Positions 23,058 through 33,866 of a DNA stretch of 64,000 bases are shown here, piece by piece (positions within the stretch are counted from its first letter, which is position 1; each line of letters opens with the position of its first letter). The stretch comes from Symsagittifera roscoffensis (lineage: Eukaryota; Xenacoelomorpha; Acoela; Convolutidae), in NCBI RefSeq assembly GCF_963678635.1, contig NC_087064.1, positions 81,257,526 through 81,321,525 on the forward strand. Reading direction: 5' to 3'. The position numbers and the translations under genes are program-made. The notes under the pieces are model-generated. The model had not been told where the DNA came from, did no database searches, and saw only the letters and a program-made list of their open reading frames with translations.

Positions 23058-24480
23058 CTAAGTATCTATACAGCTGTCAGATTCATCCTTATAACGTCTT
23101 GGTTTCTTAAGTTCCCTTCTAGACTTCTCGCTGCGCTCACTGGTCCTGGACATCCTCGTGAGGAAAAGTTCCAAGGACCTGTTCAGGGGTTCAAACGCCG
23201 TAGCCATTGACGTTGCATTACGAGAATGTCCCATTTGATTGTCAATATCTGTTGTTTGAGGCTCTGGAATTTTCCTTCTGTCCGAATCGTTGGGCCGAGA
23301 TCTTCCTTGATTCGAGTGATTCCAGTTTGTGGAATCACTACTCCTGGTGGAATTTGCGTCTCGCATAGATCGTTCGTTCGGGATCGGTCTGCTGCCAATA
23401 GAACCTCCTCTGATATCCGTTGGACCCCTCAGCCTATTATTCCCGGAGGCATTGCTGGATGAGTTATTCCTTCCTCTTGTGGAACCATAGGTCTTTCCTC
23501 TGTTTCGATACTCGTTGAAGTTCACATTCGGCTCTCTGCTAGCCTCCCTCGAGTGTGTTCTTTTTTCCTAGATCCGCTCCTGTTTCCCAGGAGACCATCC
23601 AGCCTGTCCACGCTTGCCTGAGTGCGTCTTTTCATCATTGTGTCTATCCTTGTATCGAGAGTCCCAAGAGTCTGCTCTTGCTGACTTCGTAGATGTTCAA
23701 GGTCATCTCTCAATCGTTTCTCTCTTTCCTCAGCCTCCCTCGTCATTCGCGACAAGTTCCTGGTCAAGCGCTCATCCGTCCTTTCTTTTAAACGTTTTTC
23801 GCTCTTACTGACTTCCTGTCTGTTGCGGTTAATTTCTTCCCGCTGGCTTTCTCTCTCAACATGAACTGTTCTTTCTAGTTCACTCATTATTATTGAAATC
23901 TGTTCACTCTGCTCACCCATGCCATAGTCAAGGCCTCTTCCATTGATACCCCGTTGTCCACCAATGGAGTCACTAGTGGTGGCGTCACCCTATGGGCTCC
24001 AGGCAATTTAGTGCTGGTCGAAACTCGAGTTTTACCTCTCTGTCTCGATGTCTCTTCATTATCCGACACTCTAGTTCCACTGGTGTTGCCCCTGACCCGA
24101 TGACCCTAGTCGGTTCGAATTGCACATCCGAGTTGATCATTGTCATGAACTCTCTTGACTGTTGTTTACCATCAAAAGTCTTGTTTATGGTTCTGACAGC
24201 ACTAAACCGATCCGAATAGCCATTCTCCATGTTTTTAGATGCCTCGTTTTTATGGGTTGAACTGTTCAGGCTCACTTGAGACTTAAAGTCATCGATTTCT
24301 ATCTTTTATTTTTCCTTTTCTTGGTTGTCTACTTCATCACCTGTTGCCACTCCCATAGTAAATGGAAAGAAGTTTTTCAAGATGTTCTTGACTTTTTCCG
24401 AAAACGAGGATGACGTTGCCGCTTTCTCTGTCACCCCACGCATTATGGTTTTATCAGTAGGTGAACCTGCTGCTGCTGGA
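23058..24480 (-). pseudogene. Gag N-terminal region with coiled coil
   Basis: Three overlapping or adjacent frames. 23058-23525 is Arg/Asn/Ser-rich low-complexity sequence (RGRNNSSSNASGNNRLRG). 23522-23920 is strongly charged and heptad-like (ERESQREEINRNRQE, REAEEREKRLRDDLEHLRS), predicting a long coiled coil. 23985-24275 starts MSLNSSTHKNEASKN. A further readable stretch upstream to about 24480 (VTEKAATSSSFSEKVKN) is probably the N-terminus. The coiled coil followed by a basic region and a zinc knuckle fits a Gag polyprotein. Confidence 0.6.
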
Positions 24481-24489
24481 TTCTCAGTC

Positions 24490-24523
24490 GAGATGTCGGA
24501 CAGTTCTCATTGTCCGACATCTC
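24490..24523. repeat. 13-bp perfect inverted repeat (hairpin)
   Basis: gagatgtcggaca (24490-24502), 8-base loop, tgtccgacatctc (24511-24523). It sits at the upstream end of the Gag region. The arm sequence gtcgagatgtcgga recurs at about 24793, just after the first CCTCCGGA block. Confidence 0.8.
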
Positions 24524-24560
24524 ATTACGAGAATGTCCCACTTGATTGGTCTGCTTATTT

Positions 24561-24790
24561 CCTTATATCTTATATCCTGTCTTTCTTGGTCTGCTTATTT
24601 CCTTATATCTTATATCTTCCTGGCAAAAACAGGACCCCTCCGAATTGGGAGCCCTCCGGATTGGCAACGTATAGACCCCTCCGAAGTGGGACCCTCCGGA
24701 TTGACAAAAACAGTACCCCTCCGAATTGTGGCCCCTCCGGATTGGCAAATTATAGACCTCTCCGAGTTGTTATTTTTTTTACTGTAGAAT
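24561..24790. repeat. CCTCCGGA direct repeat block, copy 1
   Basis: Begins tttcttggtctgcttatttcc and contains four internal subunits of about 35-40 bp of the form ccctccgga-ttg-x-caaa...ccctccgaa-ttg. A second copy of the whole block is at 25367-25572. The two lie in the same orientation about 800 bp apart. Confidence 0.75.
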
Positions 24791-25366
24791 CAGTCGAGAT
24801 GTCGGACTTATTAAGTTATCACAATACAGCAAGTAAAAAAATTTATGCACAGGAATTGATTGTTGGTTATTGGATGAAAACCTAGCATAGACTGATGATG
24901 TCAAAATATTTAGGAGATAGTGTAGTCACTATTCAATCGAAAACAATTATTCAGGATTAAAAAATTTTTTCTTTCAAAAAAGGTATGTGTAGTGCAATTG
25001 GTGCGTCGCATTTTATTAGATGAACTGGTTTCTAAAGAAACAACTTTCCCTGTTTAGTGCTGCACAAAAACAGACAAAACTTAAAGGCAGTTTTTCTCTA
25101 CAGTGGGCGACTATTGCACCCACCGAGCTCTATGTTACCTATCTGCCTTCGGACTGCCCGAGCTAGACCTAATAAAACTCTCAAAGCAATCACTCTTCCA
25201 AAAAAAATAATTTGGATTTTAATCCAAATAAATCAGTGTCCAATTCAGTTTTCGGTTAGACCTACAGTCACAAATCTCCGGGCTTTCATTGTTTTGGCTT
25301 TACTATGCTATTTTCAGTTTTTATTTAAGGGCAAGTTACCAGTGCAGTCACTGGTTTCTTGTCTTT
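24791..25366. other. no gene recognised between the two CCTCCGGA blocks
   Basis: Sequence enclosed by two direct repeats of about 210-230 bp. No open frame or motif is recognised. The arrangement resembles a small LTR-flanked non-coding element, but I see no primer-binding site or polypurine tract. Confidence 0.4.
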
Positions 25367-25572
25367 CTTGGTCTGCTTATTTCCTTATATCTTATATCTT
25401 CCTGGCAAAAACAGGAACCCTCCGAATTGGGAGCCCTCTGGATTGGCAAAATATAGACCCCTCCGAAGTGGGACCCCTCCGGATTGACAAAAACAGGACC
25501 GCTCCGAATTGTGCCTCCTCCGGATTGGCAAAATATAGACCTCTCCGAGTTGTTATTTTTTTTTACCGTAGA
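25367..25572. repeat. CCTCCGGA direct repeat block, copy 2
   Basis: Near copy of 24561-24790 with the same four internal subunits. It ends in gttattttttttt(a)ccgtaga, followed immediately by a 7-bp hairpin (agaccct/agggtct, 25570-25590). Confidence 0.75.
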
Positions 25573-25590
25573 CCCTTTCGGATAGGGTCT

Positions 25591-25969
25591 CACAACTTAT
25601 GATGCAAAACCAACTAACTAAGAAGGGTTTGTTCTGGCTCGAGACCCCTCCGGATTATAGCTAAGTTGCTTATTTAACAATTTCCCTTAACTGTTAGGGG
25701 TTATATAGCAAGCCTATTTCCGACTTGACTGTCGTTTTCTAGGTTTCTTAGCCCTTCTTTGTCGTCGAGAACAATGTAAAAATGCTTTATTAGACAGACC
25801 GTTACTAGCTTCTGGTAGGGTTATAAGAGCTTTCCAATTTTTTTTTAGAAAACACGAAGGATCTACCTTCAAAAACCGTTAGGTTTGCTAAAAACAATCT
25901 ATAAAACTTTCCATGCCTACTTTCTTCGAAGAACAATTAGCTTATAATTAAGCCTACTTTTTTTTGTTC
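25591..25969. other. no gene recognised
   Basis: AT-rich spacer between the CCTCCGGA block and the direct repeat flanking the next Gypsy fragment. Confidence 0.4.
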
Positions 25970-26230
25970 TAACGGTACCAAGATGAACTGAATCGGTCCA
26001 GTTCCAAAGTTATGAAGCAAAACTTCTTTTATGATAACTCAAAAAATGTTCAAACTTAGAAAAAACGGATTTTAAAACTTGTCGATTCACTATTGTATGT
26101 TGTACGAACAACAATTTTTATTGCCCCAACTAAAAAAATTCGGTAAAATTTATCTTAATTTGTAGCTTTTCGTTTTTTTAAAATTCAAGTTTTAAAGTTT
26201 GGATTTCGGCACCCAATTAATTCCAACAAC
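25970..26230. repeat. direct repeat flanking Gypsy fragment, left copy
   Basis: Contains ccaagatgaactgaatcggtcc and ends ggatttcggcacccaatta-attccaacaact. The same start and end recur at 27131-27292 on the other side of the Gypsy fragment, in the same orientation and with divergence. Confidence 0.5.
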
Positions 26231-27130
26231 TTCCCACCACATTGACTGAGTATTTCCATTTCTAACGTAGCTCTTCTAAGAGTGGGTCACTTCTCTTGGT
26301 CTTATAGCTGGATGATCTCAATCCTGCCATGAGGATGGGTTACACCATCGTTAAGTCGATCCTTGTTCTGGACGTGCCAGCCAATCTGTCATCGCCTTGC
26401 CCCATATCTATGACATTTTCTATTCGTTTTCGTTTAGCTGAGTTAACAGCCTTTGCTGAAAGCTCGGAATCCACTCTTGTTTTCCCAGTTTTTCCTAACG
26501 TCACTTTGTTGCCCAATTTCATCTTCATGTCGTTGATTTTGTCAATCGCCATTTTTGATCGCATCGTTTTTTTTTTGAGTTCTGGACAGGTATATAACTT
26601 CTTCGTTGCTTTCTTGTTGCGTCGCTTTTATCGGAGAGTTAGCTTTACTTTCATCAGTGGCCGAATCAATTAACAATTCGCTCACTCTCCCTTCACCTTC
26701 GTCCAATTTGTCAGTGATTTCTCACATCAACGGTCTGTTGATATCTGTTTTCAACATGGACTGAGTCCCGTAGTACTGAACTACTGACCAGACTTCCTCC
26801 ATGAAAGCAACTCTGTCCGTACCACAGCCTGTTTTGTTCTCATGATCTCTGTGGTGAACTTCCCACTCTTTTTCTGGCAGGGTACCCAAGAAAGGTACTC
26901 GGGCAGCGTCTTCTATTCTTCTCCTTCCTGGAGACTCCGTTGAAAACATTTTTATAGAGGTTTTGTTATATCTTATTATAAAGATTTCAACTATGATGTG
27001 GTAGCCATCTAACCTGACTATCCAAGGACTAATATAACTCTGGTCCATCGAGTACGTCTTCAACCAGGATAGTGCTCGATTATTCACACGCAACTTAAAA
27101 AGAGCGCTCCCCAGGTACTTCTCAACGAAC
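26231..27130 (-). pseudogene. isolated Gypsy fragment (RNase H end plus tail)
   Basis: The minus-strand frame at 26722-27162 includes LRVNNRALSWLKTYSMDQSY and then VHHRDHENKTGCGTD, MEEVWSVVQYYG and LKTDINRPLM, joining RNase H to the tail ORF in one frame. This is the clearest view of that junction in the window. 26340-26564 continues the tail. It matches the same segment of the array units and is flanked by direct repeats. Confidence 0.65.
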
Positions 27131-27292
27131 CAAGATGAGCTGGCTTGATCCAGTTGTTTCAAAGAAATTTTTTAATCGCCCTATCTCCAAAACTTCGAAA
27201 TTTTTTTTATTTTGTGGCGTTTCGTTTTTTCAAAAATCTTTAAAATTCGGATTTCGGCACCCAATTAGTTCCAACAACGTCAGAACTAATTT
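27131..27292. repeat. direct repeat flanking Gypsy fragment, right copy
   Basis: Shares ccaagatgagctggcttgatcc...ggatttcggcacccaatta-gttccaacaacg with 25970-26230. It is too diverged and too long to be a target-site duplication, and more likely marks a pre-existing repeat or a decayed LTR pair. Confidence 0.5.
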
Positions 27293-28263
27293 AACCGGTT
27301 CCAATAGTTGTATTAGAGCAGTAACGATGTAACTCACTAACTTAGCGCTTTTTTCGTGCCAAAAAATATCGTTATCTCAAAAATCGCGATTTGTGGGGGA
27401 TCAAAATATCACAAGATTTGACCCTAAAAACCGTTCTGTTTGCGATCTGTTTCACTGAAGAATGATATAGGAATATTAATACAAGCAGTATGAAAATTAA
27501 TACTAATAATATTATACTCCTCCGGGTTCGTTCAATATCCGAATTAAAATGCTTAACTCGGAAATTCGCAACTCGGTGGGGGGTCACTACAGTGCAGTTG
27601 ATGTCGAGCCCCCCACAGATTGATATCAAATTTTCTGTACCAAATGGGATACAAAACTTGTTAACGATACCCAACAGTCCATCGTTGTTGTCCTTAAGAC
27701 CCTTCCTGCTGTTCTGTGCACTGCTTGTCCGATCAGTTTTCCGCTCTAGTCCCGATACCCTTCCGGATTGAGAGCAAATTACCATTTCTGGTCTCTACAG
27801 TACAAGCACCAGAAAAAAACACTATTTTTGATCGTAACAATCCTGCTTGATATAAATGCATGTAACAACATTATATCTAACAACAACAAATGGGAGGGTC
27901 GGATCACATCTCATCTGGGGTATAATTTCTACTGATTTTAAATTTTGTACTGTTTCTGTTTTTTTTTGGTTAATTTTTCTGTTTTTGGTTTTTCTTAGGT
28001 ACTATACTACTTCTTGTTTGGTTTTTTGCATATCTTAATGTGTTTTTGGTCATATACCGCTCAGGGAATGGCGGGACGACCGATCCCGCCACGCTTCACG
28101 ACACGTGAATTTTCGGTCTGAATTAGGTTAAAACACTAAATCCGGAAATCCGGAAGGCTTCCGCGTTTCGAACCATCCTTCCAGCCCTCTGTTAAGTGCC
28201 TTAATTAAAGCATGTTTCAGTGCGGAGTTTTTTGTTAACGGGTCTGCCGATCATGTTTTCAAA
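27293..28263. other. no gene recognised
   Basis: The open frames at 27372-27785 (minus) and 27490-27771 (plus) have unconvincing composition and no domain. No other structure seen. Confidence 0.4.
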
Positions 28264-29207
28264 AGAATAACACCTAGGAGCGCCATAAAGACATCTTTGT
28301 AGCATTCGCCCGAAAAGTACATACCAACGGAAAATAAAGCTAGGGCCTGAAACGACTGGCTAGCGCCTAAACAGCTTCACATGCTTTTAACCGCCTCTAC
28401 CAAAGTCAGTTCAATGTGCGGTCCATTAACATCGGGTCGACAAACTCGGTACTAGTTCAGGCTATCGGCCAGATCGCGCAAACTAACTTAGTTACATTTA
28501 GGAATAGTGAGCTCATGGCTGGGTCTCAGTATCCCCAGACCACGAGGTCGCTCCTAAAATTAAAGCTACTTCTTATTGTCATAATACTTATGTTTTTGCT
28601 CAGACGACAAAATCATCATATTCATCGGAGATGGATCAATACTTTCCCTCATCTCCTAGCTTCTCATTATCTGAAAACGAGATTGATGTTATTTAATTCA
28701 ATTCAAGACATTTCCGGAAGCTAAAAATTGTTAAAATTCAGTATTCAGTCCTTTACTGAGACACTTAGGGATTTTTGAATCCGGTCAAAGAGCTGTCCTA
28801 TTGTTGACCAGAAAGGGTAATAAAATCCTCACAAAATCCCTCCAAATTTTCGGGAACTACTCCGTAACGATTGTAGCTGCACATTTGTTACAATTCAGAA
28901 AGCTCTTCTACTTCGACAGTAAATCTATATCTGCTGTTAGTTTACTTTCAGAAAAATGTCGTTCTTATTCCGACTATTGAAAATCGTTCTTCTGATTTTC
29001 GCGCTTTTTCTGTTTTCGCGAAAATAAAATTGTCACGAGTCTTTACAAACTAATTTTTAAAATCTTAAATCCGACCTCTCACAATTCGTTCTTTTTGTCA
29101 TATAAGATCGTTCATTCTCTGAAACAGTCAAATCTCTCACTAAATTGCTCCAGATAAAATTTCGATTCTGCAATGCAATTTGGACGGCATTCTGGTCGAT
29201 GTCATAA
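28264..29207 (-). repeat. dispersed repeat R1, copy 3
   Basis: Matches 4430-5362 throughout (for example attaacatcgggtcgacaaac at about 28427 and 4572), then breaks off at gtcgatgtcat. It lies upstream of Gag with respect to the minus-strand Gypsy element, while copy 2 lies downstream. This placement would suit an LTR pair about 23-24 kb apart with rearranged interior. I found no convincing primer-binding site next to it. Confidence 0.6.
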
Positions 29208-29814
29208 TTTGAGGGAATGCCGTTAGGTTTGCGGTACTGCTGAGCTGAAGTCGAAGATGATGGACCAAACAGGCAAAAATCATAAGCTACTCGCTCTAGA
29301 GGCTTTGCGTTTATGGAAGAAAAGGCCGAAAATCAATACGCGCGATGAATGCAGGAGCCGGAAGAAACGATAAAATTGTAGTCCAAGTGGAACAAGGCTA
29401 AAGTTAAAAAAACTCATGTCAGAATTGAAACTTGTCCGAAAACGAAATGTTATAACAATTAGAGAACAAAAAACTATTAATTATCAAAAATTAACAGGAA
29501 AATGTCATCAATGATTACGTAATTATAATGTAATTACAATTGTTTAAATTTGTTTGGTCAGAAATTTTTAGAGATTTTTGAGACATGTTTGTCTCTATTT
29601 CCAGATCTTTGATCGTACTGTAAATATTGTAAAAAAAATTAATCCTGTGCTAAATAAGGATTTTGACTGGAATACGTGATGAAGGGACTCCTAGTTGTAA
29701 CCTCGTTTACTATGATACTTTTGACCTTCTGATTACCTCATTAAAAAAACTTTTGAATTAACATTTTAAAATTCTTATTTACTTCTTTGATTACTTCCGC
29801 TCTTTTTCGGCTCG
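29208..29814. other. no gene recognised
   Basis: AT-rich sequence between R1 copy 3 and the 3' end of the LINE. No open frame or motif. Confidence 0.4.
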
Positions 29815-29835
29815 TAGTAGTAGTAGTAGTAGTAG
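29815..29835 (+). repeat. (TAG)7 microsatellite at LINE 3' end
   Basis: Seven perfect TAG units, reading (CTA)n in the element's own direction. They lie 55 bases beyond the ORF2 stop. Several LINE clades end in a short microsatellite rather than poly(A), so this is taken as the element's 3' terminus. Confidence 0.7.
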
Positions 29836-29890
29836 AATAGGCTTCAGAGCATTAGCTCTAGGGAATTTCACCCCTTTTACAGTCCATGTT

Positions 29891-32729
29891 TTATCTCAGT
29901 TTGTTGTAAACATTGCAGTTTCCACATCTGCATAAGAGTTTCCATGTACATTTGTTGACTTCACTGTACATTTTTTTGAAGTATTTCTGGTATATGTAGG
30001 TCAGTGTCGCTTTGCTTGGTCTAAGGCTAAAAGTTGGGCAGGCTCGGATAAGACAGTTGTATAGATGATTCACTCGTCTGAAAAAATTGTCGTCCGTTCT
30101 TTGCAAGCGGCTTTTTGGGATTTGAAATTCGCCTCTTGATGACTGTCGGGTGATTTCGCATAATTCAGATGGTTTTTGTTCTATTTCTACATCGTAACGA
30201 TTTTCAAGCAGGGCTATTAGTATTAAAATGTCGTGCATTTCCATGTATAGGTTCAAAGGAAGAAGGTTCAGGTCCTTCAGTCTTTCAGTATAAGTTTCGC
30301 TTGTCCCCAAAATCCATTTTAATGCTAACTTTTGAACTCGTTCGAGTTGTTCCATGTTCGATCTGCTACGAGTCCATGCTTGGGATGCGTATGTTACTAT
30401 GGGTACTACATACCCAGTATATGCGTTAAGCCTGGTGGTCATACTGCTTTTCATAGTCAGACTTCTTTAATCTGGAAGAGAGCACTAATTACTTTGGATG
30501 TCCGACGAGAGCAATTTTCGTTCCATGTGAGCTTGTTGGACACAATCAGTCCTAGGTCACGCTGTGAGTTTACTGAGGAAAGATTTTTGTTCAGGAGACT
30601 AGCTTTTAAATCACCTTTGATGCCGAGGAGCGTTAATTTTTTGATGTTGGGTTGCATTTTGTTTTCATGTAGCCATTTCTCTATTTTCAGAGTTGCAGTG
30701 TCAAGGGAAGTTTGATTTAGTAGAATGGCCTTAAAGTCATCTGCGTACCCAAAACTCTCTGTGTCATTCATGGTTTCAGGTAGATCGTTTATGAAAAGTA
30801 AGAACAGCAGCGGTCTCAGAATTGAACCTTGCGGAACTCCACTGGTAACTTATTTTAGGGTTGAGCTACAGTCTTCAATCTTAACGCTTTGCTTTCTGTT
30901 GTTGAGGTATGAATATATCAGTGACAGCAATTTCCCGCCAATTCCAAAAATTTTGATCTTCGTAAGCAGAATATCATGAGGTACAGTGTCGAATGCCTTG
31001 GCAAAATCCAAGTATAGAACTGCAAGTTCTTGTACATCCTGTTGATCGTTCAATTCGTATATTCGGTCAAGAAATAGAAGAAGTTGAATTGTGGCGGATC
31101 TACGATTTCGAAATCCATGTTGACTTTCATGTAATTTGTATTTCACTTTAGTATAGAGTTTGTCAAATATTATTTTTTCGAGCAATTTTGAGCAGCAGCA
31201 GAGTAGGCTGATTGGTCTATAGCAACTGACATCGGTTTTGCTTCCTTTCTTGGAAACAGGGGTTACTTCACTAATTTTCCATATTTCAGGAAAAATTCCT
31301 TTGTTAAGGCAGGTTTGAAATATAAGGGTAAGTGATTTGCTTAGAGTTTTGTGACATGATTTCAAAATGAGATTGCCAATGTTGTCGTGTCCCATTGATT
31401 TATTGACATTAAGTTGCCTCATTATTTCGCTAACTTGACTTTGGTCAACAATAAATCTATTCAGCTCACTTTTTGGAAAGAGGATACCGGTTTGATGTTC
31501 TTTTGTGCCGAACACGCTGACGAAATACTCATTGAACAATTCACATTTTTCTCTTTCATTTGATGATTCAGTGTTTCCGTCTTTGACCGTCGAAGGAATT
31601 GTTGGGGTCTTGCGTATGCATTTAAGGTATTTTTGAATTTTGCTGAAAGTTCTTCCTTCTAGGACGGTTTTTTCATATTCCGCTAGATCATCTTCGGAAA
31701 ACCTTTGAATTTCTTTTTCAAATTTTTTGATCTTTAATAGTCTTTCGAGACCTTGTTTTGGTTTTCTTTTCATTGTTTGAAGTTTTTTGATGAGGTGGGA
31801 GGTGGCTGGCGTGATCCAGGGTTGTAACCTTGATCGATGCTCAGTTATTCTAAGTACAAACTTTTCGATTTTTTCCCACAGCCATTCGTACCATTGTCGG
31901 ATAATTTCGTTCACGTTACTGTAACAGCACGGGATAAACGGTTCAGTTTCTATTGAAGAATTTAAGCTGTCCCAGTCTGCTCGTTTGAAAGCATATCGAT
32001 GATTTGTTATTTTTGTAAGTTTAATGCAGCTAAAGGCGGCAATTGTGATGTAGAGTGGATTGTGGTCAGAGAACTGACTAGTTAGTTTATCTCGAATATT
32101 CCTGTCGATTTGACATTGTGAAATTAATTCTGGGTTGTCGCAAAGCAGCACGTCTAGTTGAGTTGGTGCATGTTGTGAAAGATTTAGTTCAACTAATTTG
32201 TCCAGTAGTTGACTCTCGTATATGTCAGATGAGGAGAGTGCTTCCCAGTATGTTTGTGAGAAGTTGATGTCACCGGTGAGTATTAAGTCACAGAGGTCAT
32301 TTTTGTTGGCTAGTTTGAGATTTGCCATTTCATTCATCAAAGTTAAGAAACTGTCAGTGGACCATTCGTATGTGCTAGAAGTGGGTGCATTATAAACACA
32401 GCTTAAGATAATTGATCTTTTATTGGAATGTATTTCTATGATGAGATAATCAGACTTGAGACTCTCAATGGAATGTAAGTCACGTGAGATTTCATTTTTG
32501 ATGGCAATGAGTACACCACCGTGCTTTGTTTTTCTGTTATCTGATGTTTCTCGGTCATTGCGATATACTTGATAGTTCTCTAGGAAGAGCGAGGCAGTTG
32601 TTACGTCCTTGTGAGCCAGGTTTCACAGAGACAGATAATATCGTATTCTGAGTTTGCTATTGCGTTTGACAATTTCATTCTCCTGTTTATATCCAGGATA
32701 CTTCTGGTGTTGAAGGTCAACATTTTCAT
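29891..32729 (-). pseudogene. LINE ORF2: endonuclease and reverse transcriptase
   Basis: N-terminus at about 32729 (MLTFNTRSILDI, 10 bases after the ORF1 stop). Endonuclease motifs follow: CLCETWL, then after a frameshift near 32610 GGVLIAIK, CVYNAP, LTGDIN (about 32275) and FSDHNPLY (about 32060). RT follows: YRPISLLCCCSKLLEKI, QHGFRNRRS, LDFAKAFDTVPHDILL, SGVPQGS (just after a premature stop at 30850-30852), and the catalytic FGYADDF. A frameshift near 30456 leads to the C-terminal frame 29891-30454, which ends with a Cys-rich CRCGNC motif. Frames: 30850-32340, 30457-30771 and 29891-30454. The product would nick DNA and copy the element RNA, but this copy is inactive. Confidence 0.88.
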
Positions 32730-32738
32730 CGATCTTAG

Positions 32739-33716
32739 TCATCCGGTAATGGCAACATCGCCAGCTTGGTCTGCATTATTATCGGTTTCCTGGGAAGTTT
32801 TACTTTCTTCGTAAACAATCCATTTTTCGTTTTCTTTCAATTCTAGTTTAAGATTTCTGATTTTTATCTTGCTCGGGTCGTGATTTTTTACTATCAGTTC
32901 CCTCCTTTTCTTGAGACAATTGTTTTCCTTTTCAGGATCCGCCTTGGATAACTCGGGACTGATGAAGACCCGAAGTTCCGAGAAGTATTTTAGTTTGGAA
33001 GTCGATTTTAGGATCAAATTTTTACTTATGTTACTCTCGGTGTTGAACAGCAGGGTACGAGGCCCCTTATCGGGAGTGAATTTTCCAATCCGAGTTGCCT
33101 TGGATAATTTTCGGTCGTCAATTTGGAGGAATGCAAGTATTCTGCCGATTGTCCCCAGATCTTCTTGCATTCGTTCAATGTCACTTTTTTCTTTGCTTTC
33201 GGGAACACCTCGTATTCGGATACCAAGTTGAGCTTTTGGTACAGTTGGCGAATTAACCACTCTTCCTGGGTTTACGTTTCCCACGGCTGCTCGGAAATTG
33301 TTGGGTTTTTCTTTAAGTGTTTTCATATCGCCTTGTACTTGAGTGATGACAGTGCTGGATTGCTCCATTTTTTCGGTGAGAACCTTCATTTGTAGTTGCA
33401 GGTTATCAAGTTGTTCGTCAAGTTTGTTACTTGTTGTAGTTTTGTTTTTGACAAGATCGTCACGTTTGGGTTTGCAGTCATTGCAGATGTGGAGGACGTT
33501 ATCATTCAGTTTGATGAGGACTTTGACTTCATCGTTAGTGAACATAGTGCATTCAGGGGATAGATGTAGGACCTTGTCACATGTATAACATGAGAACTCA
33601 GGTCCCATTTTGAGTTTTCTGTTACAGCTGTTGCAGTTTTCTCGCATTTTGATTAAGGTTCGCTTGTAGGTTTTAAGGGTGTTTTCTTGAGATGATGTGA
33701 TATACTTATAGAACAA
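32739..33716 (-). CDS. LINE ORF1 (zinc finger, coiled coil, RRM-like), 325 codons
   Basis: Intact frame. The likely start is the internal Met at about residue 24 (MRENCNSC). Near the N-terminus is CNSCNRKLKMGPEFSCYTC followed by H-L-S-P-E-C and H-I-C-N-D-C, a PHD/RING-like Cys-His arrangement able to bind two zincs. A heptad-like coiled coil follows (LDEQLDNLQLQMKVLTEKM). The second half begins IRIRGVPESKEKSDIERMQ, the typical start of the RRM and C-terminal domain of LINE ORF1 RNA-binding proteins. It would coat the element RNA. ORF1 is open while ORF2 is broken, so its integrity is probably chance and not function. Confidence 0.8.
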   Translation of the reverse strand: MFYKYITSSQENTLKTYKRTLIKMRENCNSCNRKLKMGPEFSCYTCDKVLHLSPECTMFTNDEVKVLIKLNDNVLHICNDCKPKRDDLVKNKTTTSNKLDEQLDNLQLQMKVLTEKMEQSSTVITQVQGDMKTLKEKPNNFRAAVGNVNPGRVVNSPTVPKAQLGIRIRGVPESKEKSDIERMQEDLGTIGRILAFLQIDDRKLSKATRIGKFTPDKGPRTLLFNTESNISKNLILKSTSKLKYFSELRVFISPELSKADPEKENNCLKKRRELIVKNHDPSKIKIRNLKLELKENEKWIVYEESKTSQETDNNADQAGDVAITG

Positions 33717-33754
33717 ATACTAGATTGAAGTAGTAATAGAGATAGAGATAGTCT

Positions 33755-33866
33755 AAGACCTGGACAACAAAGTCCAGTTCTTAGTCAGGGGATATAAGAC
33801 CGGGACAACAAAGTCCAGTTCTTAAATTGGGGAGAAAAGACCGGGACAATGAAGTCCAGTTCTTAA
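33755..33866 (-). repeat. three 41-bp hairpin repeats at LINE 5' side
   Basis: Units starting aagacc at 33755, 33796 and 33837, exactly 41 bp apart. Each contains ggacaacaaagtccag, an inverted repeat GGAC/GTCC (TGGAC/GTCCA in the first) around a 6-base loop, followed by ttctta. They lie upstream of ORF1 and are probably monomers of the LINE 5' UTR. Confidence 0.75.

Noticed and set aside
24325-24885. 186-codon plus-strand frame
   Set aside because: Spans the antisense of Gag and the CCTCCGGA repeat; the repeated peptide is a by-product of the repeat.
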